From NCBI GenBank assembly GCA_025602905.1, contig JAHLKI010000023.1, forward strand, positions 1 to 64,000: 64,000 nt of DNA. Direction: 5' to 3'. Positions 22,442 through 35,000 of the stretch are shown here, one piece after another (positions within the stretch are counted from its first letter, which is position 1; every line of letters begins with the position of its first letter). The notes below the pieces were generated by a model. The model was not told where the DNA came from. It saw nothing but the letters and a program-made list of their open reading frames with translations, and searched no databases. The translations under genes were made by a program, and so were the position numbers. The stretch is from Phlyctochytrium arcticum. Its lineage: Eukaryota; Chytridiomycota; Chytridiomycetes; Chytridiales; Chytridiaceae.

Positions 22442-25238
22442 GTGGATACTGACGGATCGACTTGGAATTTGTCTCCTTCAAAAATATTTTTCGGGACATT
22501 TAGTGAGTCCATCGAAGAACGAGAAGATACAGTCGTAGAAACTGCTCAGCATTATAATTTGACCCCACATCTTGGCGAAAGAGGAAATCGATTCTCGCCT
22601 TGGGAGCCTTACGAACTTCGTATGCAAGACAAAACGCAAAAAACAACAAGATCATGTGGATAAATTGGCCCAATTTGTTCCGTAATGTATATATACTGAT
22701 CCTGGGGAAGAGGTCTAAAGGGGGACGTTCCAAAACATTGGGGGAGGAGCAAAGGGTGTCCCCCCAGGTGTCTAAATAGTGTACTTGTAATGTGTTTGTC
22801 TTATGGGCTTTTATTGTGTCTAGGTATGATGCTGGTCTTGGTCTTGATCATGCACCGTACTTATTGATCGGATTTTGGTAGCAAAGGCCTCGGACATGTT
22901 TATCCTCGAATAGGAAAAAGAGACAGATATGTTGCAAGTTTGACCTCGATATCCGACATAGTAATACATTCGCAAGGTAAAAAAGAAATTCTTGTTCTAG
23001 TAAAAACGTTCCAGTAGTGGTGATTGCGAGAAAACACAAAAGAATGGGACAATTTATAGGAGTAAGTTTTTCAATGACTGGTGCAGTTGATACCTGATAT
23101 GCAGAAGTTAGTGGTTCAAAAGTGGTCCTATTTTCTTACTTATCGCAATCAAACATTAAATTCTTGAAGAAGTATAGCATATAGCACCCGATGTCAAGAG
23201 ATTAAAAATCAAAAGAAGACAAAAGAAAGACTCAAGAGATGGTCTGTAGCAGCCTACCCAGCAAGCCTGCTCAGCTGGCAACGTCTGACTACAATACGTT
23301 AGAGCGGTCGTAGAGTGGGCAGCAAAGGGGGAAAAGGCAACTGCTGCGCTTCTGGGCGAAAAGATGCCGGAAACGCAGCGCATCAATCTGGTCTCAGAGC
23401 AAAACACAACTTTTTGAGACCTATACTAAATGGAGTACGAAGCTCGATGAATGGTGGCACTTTTCTGATGAATGGCAAATGGTACTTCATAATGCTATTT
23501 ATTGCATTACCAATGGGCAACACCGAATAAAGGTGAGTTTTCAGGGCCATACAAGGATACGTTCTATTCCATTTGTATTTCCAACTTTCCAACGTCGTCT
23601 GGGTCACCGTGGGACTGTACATGCAGCTTTAAAGTACTGCTCATAATTTGTTGCAAGATAGATATGTTTTTTCAGAATCCTCATAGCTAGCGACACTTAC
23701 GAATGTGGTTCCGAACAGATATCGCTTTTATCTCGTTCCATCTCAAGGTGGAGGAATCCAGGTCGGCAATGGACCAATAATTTGTTTTTTTTTGGTCCAG
23801 GAAAGTAAAAGATCTGCCTCATCTCGAATGCCACTTGAATCAGGTCGCCACTTTTAGCAAGCAAGCACCCAAAAGTTTGCGTGCATTTGTATTTGTGAGA
23901 TCAGCCACACCAAGGGTTGTAAAAAGGGCAAAAGGGTTGGATGTAAGCAAGCGACGCAAGCGAGATCGGCGTGCCACACATTTGTGGAGCACCTGCAAGG
24001 CACACGACGAAAAGTATTTGTCTGGGCAAATTGGCTTTTTAAATGGTTTAAAATGTTTTTGAATACCGGCACCGAAGGAAATGCAACCTAAGCCTCTAAA
24101 AATAACAAGGTCCAGGGTCGGATCCTAAATGTTTCATGTATATGGGATCAACCCCAAATTGCCTTGGGTACTCGAGTAGGAATTTCACGACCTCCGTCGC
24201 AGCTATATGAAGAAGCTGCGTTTCATTTTGCAGACCATGCTGATGCGCAGCCGGTTCGTGGAAGTGCTTAAAAGTGATTAAAAGTGATTGCGACTTCCGA
24301 TTGGTTCCTTGGATGTTTACAGGATTTCAGGGGCATGTGCTGACCATCCTCACCCACGGTGCCAAGATGCGATCCTGAATTCAATGAAAGCCAGGTCCCG
24401 ATCACGAATGTCAGAGCCGCCAAGGGTCTGCCTGCACCGCCGTCCTATTATGCACTTCCCTGGAAATTAGCAGTCATTGGTGAAAATATCACATCATTTT
24501 TAAAATTTAGCTCGGATTCGGGACACCCAAGTGATGCTGCACTGATAGTATCACAGAATTGACTTTCTTTATTTTTGTGTTCCATTGTCCGACAGTGGTG
24601 AAGATTTAGCGTCAACGACTCAACCTCTTGGGCCATTTCACGCGTCCTGGTCTCGCTTCTCTGGTATTTGGAGACCGGCTTTACCGCGAGTTCCTGGAGT
24701 TCCTCAATTTCACATTAATCACCGTTGCGACCATCCGGGTTCACAAAGGTTGTCCAAGTCAGGTCCTGAATCCACCAATCTGCCACATGCTGAGCTAGAC
24801 CAATACCAATCAATCTACTCTTCGGCCTGAGAAGTGCTCCGAACAACTTCCATATCTGATTGTCCTGAGCGTACGACGCTATATAAACAGACCACCCGGA
24901 CATCTGGCCGTCGGGCACAACTTGGGCCGACACCAAAGATCCTTTTCTTGTACGTAGTTGTACACCGGAACCAGTCAGATTAAAACGACGACAATAGGCC
25001 TGCCCTCAGACCATCTCAGCCAGCTGCCGCCATCTCTTCCAAACTTGTGGTATGCTACTATTTTTGATAACTTTTGAAATGTAACATAGTTTGACAATGA
25101 CCTTGATTAGGTAGAAGCTGAAAATCCTCACACCCATTGCAACGAGCATCTACTCGCGACACGGGTCGGATCGTCGCAGTTGTATCTCAAGGTCCTTGAA
25201 CAAAGACAGTTTCACATTGTCTTATCGACCGCGTGTGC
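22442..25238. other. Gene-poor region of 2.8 kb
   Basis: I could not support any gene. Small frames such as 23835-24062 (+; rich in Lys/Arg) and 24715-24936 (-) have some protein-like character but no motif and no clean start. The last 200 bp should contain the leader and promoter of the CCCH gene; a possible leader intron has a donor GTATGC near 25049. Confidence 0.45.
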
Positions 25239-27056
25239 ATGGCCCAGATTGCACCTATGCAGATCTGCATGGCGTCAGACGCATCCATAACAAGTCATGA
25301 GACACTGCTGGGACAGTCAGAGCCATCATCCCCGACAGGCAACGGCAAGCATCATTCGGAGGGCAAAAGTACACGCGCCATTCAAAGTGAAAGCGCGTTG
25401 GCATCGCCCGCCGCCGAGCCTTCCGCCATTCACGACCCTGTCAGAGAAACCCATGAGCTTGAGTGTATAGAGAAACAGAGTGACTCGTATTTACCGTCAC
25501 CAGTTGCATCGCAAGGTGGGGAAAACTCTTCTCCAACGGATTGTCCGGCAACGTTGCATTCAGAACAAACATTTGAGAGTACAGGCGGAGTACTTTCGAG
25601 TACAGGCGGAGTACTTTCTCCTCGTGAAGAGCAACATGAACAACAACAAGTGCCTGACTCGGGTACACGACAGCGAAGTTCTCGGCGGAAGCAACAACGG
25701 AATCTCCCAGCTCCACTGGAGCACCTTCCGGGAACCGCAAACCCACTGTACCAACCACAAGAGCATAGCCAGCATCAAGTGTATCCATCTATATTCCATT
25801 TAAATAGTGCTCCCCCAGGAGCAGTATACTATAGCAGATCGTTGGGTGGACCAAACATTGTGTATGTCGATGTCGCATCTGTCCGCGGGGCAAGTCAGAG
25901 TGCCGGTGATCCCGACATGATTGATGGTGGTTGGAGGTATGGTCGAGTTGCCCATCCGGGAGATGGATCACCCACATTTATTGTTTCCCCTACTGGAGCG
26001 AGTCCGTATCCAGAATTCTTGCAAGGCTATTCTCTAGCGCAGCCAGGGGGCCCAACTTCCTTGGGACCCGGATATGGAGCCTTCATGGTCCCTCATCACG
26101 TCAAATCACCCCTCTCTTCACAAACAACATCTCCTATGCCCCCGCCAGGCTCCTCCGTTGCGCCAGGTCCAAACTCTGCTGGCATGCCCGCTGGTATCTG
26201 GGGAACTCAAGCGGATTCACCGGGGGCTGCAGGCGTGGGCATGGCTTTTACGTCGAGTTTTGTGCCGATGCACTCGTGGGATCTGCCAGACTATAGTCAC
26301 TTCTCAAGACACGGCCCAAGGCAGCATGAAGAAGCATCACACCAACAGCAGCACCGCCATGATGTTAAATCGCAGCCACCACATCAGCGTAATCATGATC
26401 GTCTTTCCGTGCCTGTACATCATGTTCAACCGCCACAGTACTTTTATTATCCTCAATATGCAACTCCTCCGAACTCTGGGGCTTTTTCCGTCTCGGGCCT
26501 AGCCCCTCAGCCAATACTCATATATCCGGCGCACCCGGCCAATCATCAACAATCCGGATTCCAAGCCGGTTACCCATTTCAAGTCATCAACACTGCTTCG
26601 TATTATGCCGGCGACTCGTCGTATCCACCAGTGCCGCATGTACATCCTTCCGATAGTCGGCCAGCTGTGAGCGCGGTTCAGCCCGAGTCGCCAATTGAAA
26701 ACATTCCCGTCTGTCGCTACTATCAACAAGGACGGTGCTGGGCAGGTGGGAATTGTCGCTTCAGCCATCACGTAGGTCTTGGTCCGTATATCGCAGCATA
26801 TCCCACGTCGACCGGAGGTACAGCATTTTCGGCGCATCCTGGCCCGTATGGCTCCACATCCAATCCCAAACTGTCACAGACAACCCGCCGTCAGGCTTCC
26901 GACGGCCCATTGGTAGTTGGAGAAGACGACAACGACGCTGAGCGGCCTCCTGTGGACAATCCAAGGTCAACCTCGCCAATCAAGGATGGAAAATGCCGTT
27001 ACTACACGCAGGGGCGTTGTTGGGCTGGACTGCACTGTCGCTTTTCACACGATTAG
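25239..27056 (+). CDS. Protein with two C-terminal CCCH zinc fingers
   Basis: 605 residues from the ATG at 25239. The first 480 residues are low-complexity, rich in Ser, Pro, Gln, His, Gly and Tyr. The two fingers are both C-x7-C-x5-C-x3-H: CRYYQQGRCWAGGNCRFSH at about residues 491-509 and CRYYTQGRCWAGLHCRFSH at about 586-604; the second ends one residue before the stop. They are nearly identical, suggesting internal duplication. CCCH fingers of this spacing usually bind RNA or act in ubiquitin ligases (makorin-like); there is no RING here, so RNA binding is the more likely role. I do not recognise an orthologue. Confidence 0.8.
   Translation: MAQIAPMQICMASDASITSHETLLGQSEPSSPTGNGKHHSEGKSTRAIQSESALASPAAEPSAIHDPVRETHELECIEKQSDSYLPSPVASQGGENSSPTDCPATLHSEQTFESTGGVLSSTGGVLSPREEQHEQQQVPDSGTRQRSSRRKQQRNLPAPLEHLPGTANPLYQPQEHSQHQVYPSIFHLNSAPPGAVYYSRSLGGPNIVYVDVASVRGASQSAGDPDMIDGGWRYGRVAHPGDGSPTFIVSPTGASPYPEFLQGYSLAQPGGPTSLGPGYGAFMVPHHVKSPLSSQTTSPMPPPGSSVAPGPNSAGMPAGIWGTQADSPGAAGVGMAFTSSFVPMHSWDLPDYSHFSRHGPRQHEEASHQQQHRHDVKSQPPHQRNHDRLSVPVHHVQPPQYFYYPQYATPPNSGAFSVSGLAPQPILIYPAHPANHQQSGFQAGYPFQVINTASYYAGDSSYPPVPHVHPSDSRPAVSAVQPESPIENIPVCRYYQQGRCWAGGNCRFSHHVGLGPYIAAYPTSTGGTAFSAHPGPYGSTSNPKLSQTTRRQASDGPLVVGEDDNDAERPPVDNPRSTSPIKDGKCRYYTQGRCWAGLHCRFSHD
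25577..25618 (+). repeat. 21-bp perfect tandem repeat inside the CCCH gene
   Basis: Two exact copies (25577-25597, 25598-25618) encode STGGVLS twice in frame. Length change here would keep the reading frame. Confidence 0.9.
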
Positions 27057-28290
27057 TTCTTTTTTAATATAATATACATCACCTTTACCATTTACCTACC
27101 TCCAAGGGTGTTCCTCGCCACCCTGATGTTGCATATATCGCGTGATATGGATCGAGGACATCCCACATTTTGGACAGAGGTTGCCAGAGGTCAGATTGAG
27201 CATCTAATTGGTATGTTTTTCGGCTGGAGGCCCTCCTGCCCTCCTGGTCTCGAATAATCGAGAACAATACGAAGCTTGGGGCATTGAAATCCTGCATTGA
27301 AGAATCAGGCAGGCCGCCGGTGGCTGTGCAGTCCCTTTGCCCGAACGAGCAGGGCCAGATCTGGTTGCCCTGGTCGACAGACAGCGGCCGGAGCTCTTTA
27401 CACCTGCCAAATTAGCCTCTGCCAACGCCTTCATTAGCGCTGGGACTTTGCAAGAAAAGGTATGCACACCTCTGGCCAATAGCAGCATCAACGTGCTGTG
27501 GATCCATGGAGGGGCTCTATCTTTTTTTTCTTCGAATTGCCGCGAAACTGATCTCTCCTGTTCATTCTACCTCACCTTCCGTTAACCCAAATCCATACTA
27601 TCGGCAACATCAAACATGCTCCACACGGATTCTTTCTCGTCAACCCGCAATCACGAATTAGTAGCGAGTCATTTTCTTTTGTGGACTTTTTTTGGATCCC
27701 GCTCATGAGGGAAAGCCAGGTGTGTGCGTGAGGAGGACTAGAGACCTGTCAGTGGGAACGTAGATCGTTTGAGTTGTTTAGTATTCGCGGATGCTGTTGC
27801 GCTGTCGCCGGAGCACGGGAGGGGTCTCCCCTGATGTATTGGAACTTTGGCTAACAGTTATTGTTTCCCCGTTTCAGTGAGGATCTTTTTGTTTTCCCGA
27901 CTGGGCTTTTTGTTTCTTTTTTATTTCTTTTTGTTCTCTACTTCTTGATACCCCTTGTGGTAAGTCCACCGACTGACAGTTGAATAGAGAAGATTTGCCA
28001 TCTGACCTTTTCTGTTTAGTTGATTACATCGTTGTTCCATTTTGGCCCACATTTCTTACAACGGTACGGTAGATAATCCACACAGTCAAATCTCGAATCA
28101 AATGGACATTAGAACTAAGATTCCGACTTTAGATCTGCACATTTCCCCCATCTTCCTTGTGACGACCTCCCAGTTGTCGCAAATTATAATTGTTGTAAGT
28201 TAACCTTCTGCCAGCTCAACTTGTTATGCCGTCTAAATCCAGATCTCAATTAGCAAGCTGCCGTCTCTACTTCAACCGGTCATTGCCGCC
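27057..28290. other. Intergenic and leader region of the RRM gene
   Basis: No gene seen. Splice-like GTAAGT sites near 27959 and 28194, each followed by a CAG within about 50 bp, suggest one or two leader introns of the RRM gene. Confidence 0.45.
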
Positions 28291-29967
28291 ATGAAGCGCA
28301 GCAATGACTACGGCCCTCAACCTGCCGCCGTAGACAATTACAAGAAGCCCCGCTTCAGCCCACAAGCGCCATACGGTTATCCTATGCCCAACAATGCCCC
28401 CGGGGGTTACAGTCACAATAATGCCGATTTGTATCAACAATTTGGTCCAGGCGTGAATGTCCTTGCCGGCATGGGCGGCATGGCTGGCCTTGGAAGCCCT
28501 CAACAACAACCTAGCGGTGGTCAAAATTTGGGTCATTACGAAGGTCTCAATGGCAATTTTTTCCAAGCTCCTTATTCTCCTGCTGGGTCATTTGCTCAGT
28601 TCCACCCAGGCGGCCCATACCATGGCAGCCAACACTATCAGGCTGCTACCCATGCCGCTTTCAATCAAACCATGCGGACTATCTACTTGGGCAACCTTCC
28701 GCCACTTGTCTCATATGAGGAGGTGATCAATGTGGTGAAAGGAGGAACTGTGGAACAGGTCAAGATCCTCGAAGAGAAGAATTGCGCATTCATCACCTTT
28801 GTGGAAGCCGCTGCGGCCCATGCCTTCCACGCTGACACCCAAAGTAAACGACCACACATTGGGACGCAAGAGATCAAAGTTGGGTGGGGAAAACACTCTG
28901 CAATTCCACCAATAGTCCTTGCTGCGGTGCAGAGCGGAGCTTCCCGTAATGTTTTTATCGGGAACATTGACGAGGTCGTTACGGAACCATGGTTGAGTCA
29001 GGAATTGGGCCGATTTGGTCCGGTTGATCAAATTAAAATCCTGCCTGAGAAGCGGATCGCGTTTGTTCACATGGCCAGCATTGCAGCGGCCATGAAGGCA
29101 GTAGGCACTCTCACAAACGACGTTCGCTGGAGCAACCGACGTATCAATTATGGCAAAGATCGCTGTGCGTACCAACCTAAAAATGCTGGCCTCATTCCCG
29201 GCATGGGCTATGGTCTCCCATACGACCCCTTTTCTGGAATGACTTCACAGTTGGGCGGCAACACCAGCACGAATCGCACAGTCTACCTAGGCAGCATTCA
29301 TCCAGATGTCACCACAAAAGATCTTTGTGATGTCATTCGCGGCGGAATTCTCCAAAATATCAAGTACATGCCTGACAAGAACATTTCTTTTGTGACGTTT
29401 GTTGACCCCACGTCGGCTCTGAACTTTTACAACCGTGGCACCTACGAAGGAGTTGTCCTTAAGGGCAAACGCTTGAAGGTTGGGTGGGGCAAGGCTACCA
29501 CCATTCCTCAATCTGTCGCCGCTGCTGTGCAATCTGGTGCCTCGAGAAATGTTTACATTGGTGCTATCGACGATGCCATCAACGAAGAACGATTACGAAA
29601 GGATTTCAGTGAATTTGGAGACATTGAGCTAGTCAATATTATTCCTGAGAAAAACATTGGATTTGTCAACTTTGTCGACATCACTAGCGCCGTCAAGGCC
29701 GTTGATGCTATGAAGCATGAGCCAGAATACAGCAAATACAAGATCAACTTTGGCAAAGATCGATGCGGGAACCCCCCTCGCCCGCCGCGAGAAACTGCGG
29801 CCCAACGAGCCGCCGCTGTGGCTGCCGCTGCTGCCGCCGTAGCTGGACCACCCGAGAATGGATACGGATCTGATTCATTAAGCGCTATGGAGGAGACTGA
29901 ATCCTTGCTAAGCGCTTCCAGTCTGCTGGCCATGAATACGGGACCGCTTTCTGTGTCCACATACTAG
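28291..29967 (+). CDS. Four-RRM RNA-binding protein, Nrd1/Mrn1 type
   Basis: 558 residues from the ATG at 28291, no introns in the coding part. After a Gly/Gln/Asn/Tyr-rich N-terminus come four RRMs: TIYLGNLP near residue 131, NVFIGNI near 221, TVYLGSI near 330 and NVYIGAI near 419. RRM1-2 and RRM3-4 form two similar pairs, each with the linker VGWGK ... AAVQSGASRNV. This pairing is typical of fission yeast Nrd1/Msa2 and budding yeast Mrn1, which bind UCAU-like or AU-rich mRNA sites and control differentiation and stress granules. The C-terminus has an alanine run (about 29811-29847). The role in this organism is inferred from the family. Confidence 0.9.
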   Translation: MKRSNDYGPQPAAVDNYKKPRFSPQAPYGYPMPNNAPGGYSHNNADLYQQFGPGVNVLAGMGGMAGLGSPQQQPSGGQNLGHYEGLNGNFFQAPYSPAGSFAQFHPGGPYHGSQHYQAATHAAFNQTMRTIYLGNLPPLVSYEEVINVVKGGTVEQVKILEEKNCAFITFVEAAAAHAFHADTQSKRPHIGTQEIKVGWGKHSAIPPIVLAAVQSGASRNVFIGNIDEVVTEPWLSQELGRFGPVDQIKILPEKRIAFVHMASIAAAMKAVGTLTNDVRWSNRRINYGKDRCAYQPKNAGLIPGMGYGLPYDPFSGMTSQLGGNTSTNRTVYLGSIHPDVTTKDLCDVIRGGILQNIKYMPDKNISFVTFVDPTSALNFYNRGTYEGVVLKGKRLKVGWGKATTIPQSVAAAVQSGASRNVYIGAIDDAINEERLRKDFSEFGDIELVNIIPEKNIGFVNFVDITSAVKAVDAMKHEPEYSKYKINFGKDRCGNPPRPPRETAAQRAAAVAAAAAAVAGPPENGYGSDSLSAMEETESLLSASSLLAMNTGPLSVSTY

Positions 29968-30168
29968 AGCATTGAGTTGTGATATATCCATTCTTTTTAT
30001 GCGCGTGGGATGCATTTTCCTGTTTCCCTCTCCCTCTTTTCATATTATGCCATTGTAGTGCAGTAGAGTAGAGTGTATTTACATTTGTCTCTGTCTTTCC
30101 GGCTGCCGTTTATTTTAGTTATTGATTTTCATTTATGATACCTCTTCCATATTCTCGCATACGTGAAG

Positions 30169-31476
30169 TCAAAAGTGTTTGAACATTATCTCGGACGCTT
30201 CTTGTCCGCTCCAAACCTTGGCATCAGCAATCCAAATTTCTTTCACGGGTTTCTCTCCCGCCACTTCAACTCCCTGCAGTTTGCGCAACGCTTCAAAGCC
30301 CTCTACGATCCGGCCAAACGCTACATACCGCCGATCAAAATACGGCATGGAAGTGAGCGTAATAAAGAATGGGGTGGTATTGGAATGGGGTTCGGAGCCA
30401 TGATTAAAGGCGAGAGTATAAGGCGCATGCGGATGGATAAAGTTTTCGTCTGGTATCAGAGGAAAAAAAGCATCATTAGGATATGTGGGGAAAGATCGAT
30501 GGGGAATTGGGCAGTTACCTTCAAGTACGGGTTCATTCACCGGTACACCATTTTTGTCTCGAATATCTACAACATATGGTGGATAAGTGGGAATTGAAGA
30601 GAGGCTAGAGGTCAGGTTTCATCCCCAACACTTACCACCAAACTCGACCCAGCCACATTCAACCAATCTGACCACCCGACTCCCAATGTAGGATAGCCCT
30701 TCACCATGCTCGCCCGTCACATACTTTAAAAAGTGAGCTACACTCTTGGGACAAGTATCGGCAAATAGCTCTATCACCAGCGGCGGAACGGACCAGGGCT
30801 CTCCGCCATTCGAAGCGTCCGCGAGTGAGATGGTCATGACGCGGGGTAGAGCAGCGAGGTTAGATTTGAGTGCTGATGCCGCTTGCACCGTATAATCATC
30901 CGATAGTGTCGTACTTGTCGTTGTGGACAACTTGGCTTGAGCTTGTTGATGGAGTTGTCGAGGCGTCAGAAGTTTTCCGACCGTCCCCGGCTTCACGGGC
31001 TCTTGGACAACATCCTCTAAACTCTCTCCTCGGCCCGCCCTGGCTGCCCGCAACACCTTCATGCCAAGACTGTCGGGATGGTCGGCTGTCGTTCGTGGTG
31101 CGTAGGGTATGGAGAATTGCTCAATGATGCACGTGGGAAATATCTGGTCTGATAGATCGGGGTAGATGGATTTGAGAGAGCGGCGATGGAGGATATAGTC
31201 CAGTTCAAAGAGAGGCCGAAAGGAAGCGGATGTGGTTGGGTCATGGTTGATCCATGCCTACATGAGAATTAGAGATCTGATCATATTTGGGGAAACGTTT
31301 TGGACGATGCGTACCTCAGCTGCGGCTTTTGCTTGTTGGTATTCAACCCGGCCCACCATTCCCGTCACAACAAAGTGAGTACCCGTCTTGGGACCGCCTT
31401 GCTTTCCTCCATTTGCATGGGTGATTTTATGAGCTTCGGTCGGTACCCCGACGCTTCGTAAGGCGTGGGTTGGCAT
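30169..31476 (-). CDS. Cyclophilin-like protein resembling PPIL6 (four exons)
   Basis: Exons 31476-31315, 31257-30636, 30566-30519 and 30449-30169 join through GT-AG introns of 57, 69 and 69 bp into about 370 residues. The N-terminus (VVTGMVGRVEYQQAKAAAE ... W) resembles the N-terminal extension of animal PPIL6. The cyclophilin domain has VIELFADTCPKSVAHF, GDIRDKNG, DENF and FFITLTSMPYFDRRYVAFG. Active-site residues differ from cyclophilin A: the HRVI-type segment reads SRVVRLVECGW, and the Trp and His after FFITL are not conserved. Isomerase activity is therefore doubtful; a scaffold role is as likely. PPIL6 is linked to motile cilia in animals, which fits a flagellated fungus and the dynein gene in the window. 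Confidence 0.8.
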
Positions 31477-32040
31477 CTTGTCAAGCGGGTATGGAAAAAA
31501 AAATCGTATGGGTCAAATCTTGCAGAAGAATAAAATGAGATCTTGTTTATATGTTGTACCCTCGGAGATTTTCTCTCGAAAGGCAGGGTATTTATTTTAG
31601 ATACGTTGGGTTGTCAAAACTTTCTTTTTTTTCTACCTCTGGATCCAACCTTTTATACAATGTTGAAATTTGATGTTATGACTTCAGAAACCCATGTGGT
31701 CGAGATCAGGTTAGTTGATAAGAAATTCCCCTACCTACCAGAAGTTTTGTTGCGGCGGCGCTTTGGGCAAGTTGCAAAAGATCCAAGATCTGGAAAAATG
31801 TTTCTAAAAATAGGTATTTTGTCAAGATGAGGATAAGCAAGGATTAGGTGGCTCTTGGGGCGCCCCAGAGAGCTCCATCGTCTGTAAAATATCTTGACCT
31901 CCAGTTCGCATAGAGTGCAGTCGACGCCGGCCAAACCCCAAAGGTACTTGATTTTGAATTTAACTTGTGGAGTTGATCTGCTAATGATGCTATGCTAGAA
32001 AACAGATATTTTCGGGAAAAAAGGCCAGACTGCAAAAAAT
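31477..32040. promoter_or_regulatory. Divergent promoter region between PPIL6-like and chitin synthase genes
   Basis: No gene. The two start codons face away from each other over 564 bp, so both promoters lie here. No clear TATA element for either gene. Confidence 0.5.
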
Positions 32041-35000
32041 ATGTCTAGTTCCCGGCCAGGCTCCAGGCCCCAATCCCGAGCCTCGACCATTGCCAAAACC
32101 AATAAAGTCGGGATCGACCATCTCCCCCCACCCCGCTCCGACGGCCCCATCACGGGCGAATCCCACCGTGACGAAGATCTCCGCCGCGAGTTTCCCGAGG
32201 AAGACGACGCCAAGAAAAAGTATGCCATCCCGCCGCCGTCTCCCATCAAGAAAAAGAAGAAGGAAAAGAAGGAGCGGGTCCCCGATACCCGGACTTTTGC
32301 TCGGCGGTGGTGGGTTCGGTATACGTGGTGCGTGACGTGGTGGATCCCGACTGCGTTTTTGAAATGCTGTGGTGGAATGTATAATGCGGATATTCGGCAG
32401 GCCTGGCGAGAAAAAGTCGCTTTGTGTGTAGTCATTCTGATTATGTGCGGCACCATGATTTTCTTTGTGCAGTTCTTTAGTAAGATTCTGTGTCCGAATG
32501 CGAAAATCATGTCGAGGGAAGAAATCTCGCGCCACAACAAGATTGGTGCCCGCAACAACAACATTTTTGTCAGTTGGAACGGATACGTGTACGATGTGAA
32601 TGCGTATTACGACAAGCATCCGGCTCCCAGTGAGACGATTCTGAAAATGGCTGGCATGGACGTGTCGGAATACTTTCCTCGTGTGAATCCCAAGACGTTC
32701 CAGATGCATCCTACGTGCCCCCAAGCCAGCTTGGACAGTTTCGAAATGACTTTAACCAACACGACCTGCGTCAAGTCTGGATTCAAGAACGGATATTGTC
32801 ATCCGACATTCACGTTGGATACCAGTATCAACGTTTTGAAAGAAACAGAGGCGTTCCCTATCTTCAAAGTCGCGACTGTAGCCTACCCTCGCATCAGCAT
32901 CTACGACCACAGTTCCAAAACGGACGCGTGGATTCTCATGGACAATAAATTTTACAATGTGACGGACTTGGTCAGTGGAAATTCCGAAATGTCGCAGTTG
33001 TTCCCCGCGGATTTCATCACTCGGTTAGACTATTACCGCGGAAAGGATGGTAGCAACTTGCTCGCTAGTTTGGACGCCAATATCCGACGATGTATGGAGA
33101 ATCAGTTCTTTATTGGTGTAGTGGACGATCGACTCTCTGCGGCTGCCTGTTATGCGTCTGAATACATTCTGTTGGGTTGCACGGGGATCATGGTTTTTAT
33201 TCTCGTCGTCAAGTTTTTGGCTGCGCTGCAATTGGGCTCGAAACGACAACCCGAGAATCACGATCGTTTTGTTATTATGCAGGTACCTTGTTATACCGAA
33301 GGAGAGGATTCACTCAAAAAGACCATCAACTCGCTGGCGTTGTTGGAATACGATGATACCCGCAAGTTGTTGTTTATTGTAGCGGATGGAATTGTGCAGG
33401 GTGCCGGTAACGACCGCCCGACGCCAGACCTTGTCCTTCAAACCCTTGGCATGGACCCCAACACTCCTGCAGAACCCATGGAGTATGTCGCCATCGCCGA
33501 AGGTTCCAAGGGATACAATCGCGCCAAAGTCTATTCAGGACTCTACCATATCCACGCCCGGGCCATCCCATTCATCGTCATTGTCAAGTGCGGAAAAGAA
33601 GGGGACACGTCCAAAGCCGGAAACCGCGGTAAACGTGACTCGCAAATGATATTAATGAAGTTTCTCAACAAGGTCCACTACCGATCTCCCATGACACCGC
33701 TCGACCTGGAAATGTTTCACCACATGAAAAACATTATCGGTGTGCACCCGTACCTCTACGAGTACATTCTCATGGTGGATGCCGATACCGAAGTGGTGCC
33801 CGATTCGTTGAATCGACTTATTTCGTGTATGGTGCACGATGGAAAAATTATGGGTATCTGCGGTGAAACCAAAATTGCGAACGAGAAACAGTCGTGGGTG
33901 ACGATGATGCAAGTCTACGAGTACTTTATCAGTCATCATATGGCCAAAGCATTCGAGTCCTTGTTTGGAAGTGTGACGTGTTTGCCGGGTTGTTTCTCCA
34001 TGTATCGGGTTCGAACGCCCGAGAAGAAAGTTCCACTGCTCATTAGCAACGACATTATTCAAGATTATCAGGAGAATTTGGTCGACACCCTGCACAAGAA
34101 GAATTTGCTGGCGTTGGGTGAAGATCGGTATTTGACGACACTCATGTTGAAATACTTTCCCGAGTTTCGAACAAAGTTTACGGCCGATGCTAAATGTTTG
34201 ACGATTGTACCGGAGCGCATGTCCATTTTACTCTCGCAACGTCGTCGATGGATCAACTCGACCATTCATAATCTGTTTGAATTGCTGTTTTTGCCTCAAC
34301 TGTGCGGTTGCATGATTTTTTCCATGCGATTTGTCGTGTTTTTGGATCTGTTTGCGACGCTCATTATGCCGGCGACTACGGGATACCTCATCTACCTGAT
34401 TATTGCCGCCGTGCAATCCCGCGAAGCACCTATCCTTTCGTTGGTCATGCTGGCAGCCGCCTACGGTCTCCAAGCCATTATCTTCATAGTCAAGCGAGAG
34501 TATCAGCATCTGGGATGGATGATTATCAATATTCTGGCCATGCCCGTATTTTCCTTTTGGCTGCCCTTGTACTCGTTCTGGCACTTTGACGATTTTTCAT
34601 GGGGTAACACGCGCAAGATTGCGGGTGCAACGGGTAAAGATGATCATGCCGGGGATAAAGATATTTTCGATCCCAGCATTGTGCCACTGATGACTTTCGA
34701 GGCTTATGAGGAGCAATACTTGAAGGATGAAACCAGCAAGGGCGAGTACCCCCAATCAGACTATGGCGGTGGACCAGGGTCCGAGTATGGTGGCGGAGGT
34801 GGTAGTCCCAACAACCGCGGGCGCCCAACCTCAGCCTATAGTATGTCGGTATACAACGGTGGTGGACAGCAGCAGCAGCAGCAGCAGTACAACCAAAATC
34901 CTGTTCGTCGTCGCGCATCAGTACGGTCGGGAGTGTCGGCCGTCTCTGGACACACGGATCGTAGCGGACCGGCCATAAACTATGGCCCACCTTCCAACAA

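Noticed and set aside
23835..24062. Lys/Arg-rich 75-codon plus-strand frame
   Set aside because: No conserved motif, no repeat elsewhere in the window and no promoter evidence.
24715..24936. 73-codon minus-strand frame with Trp-rich translation
   Set aside because: No motif recognised and no related copy in the window.
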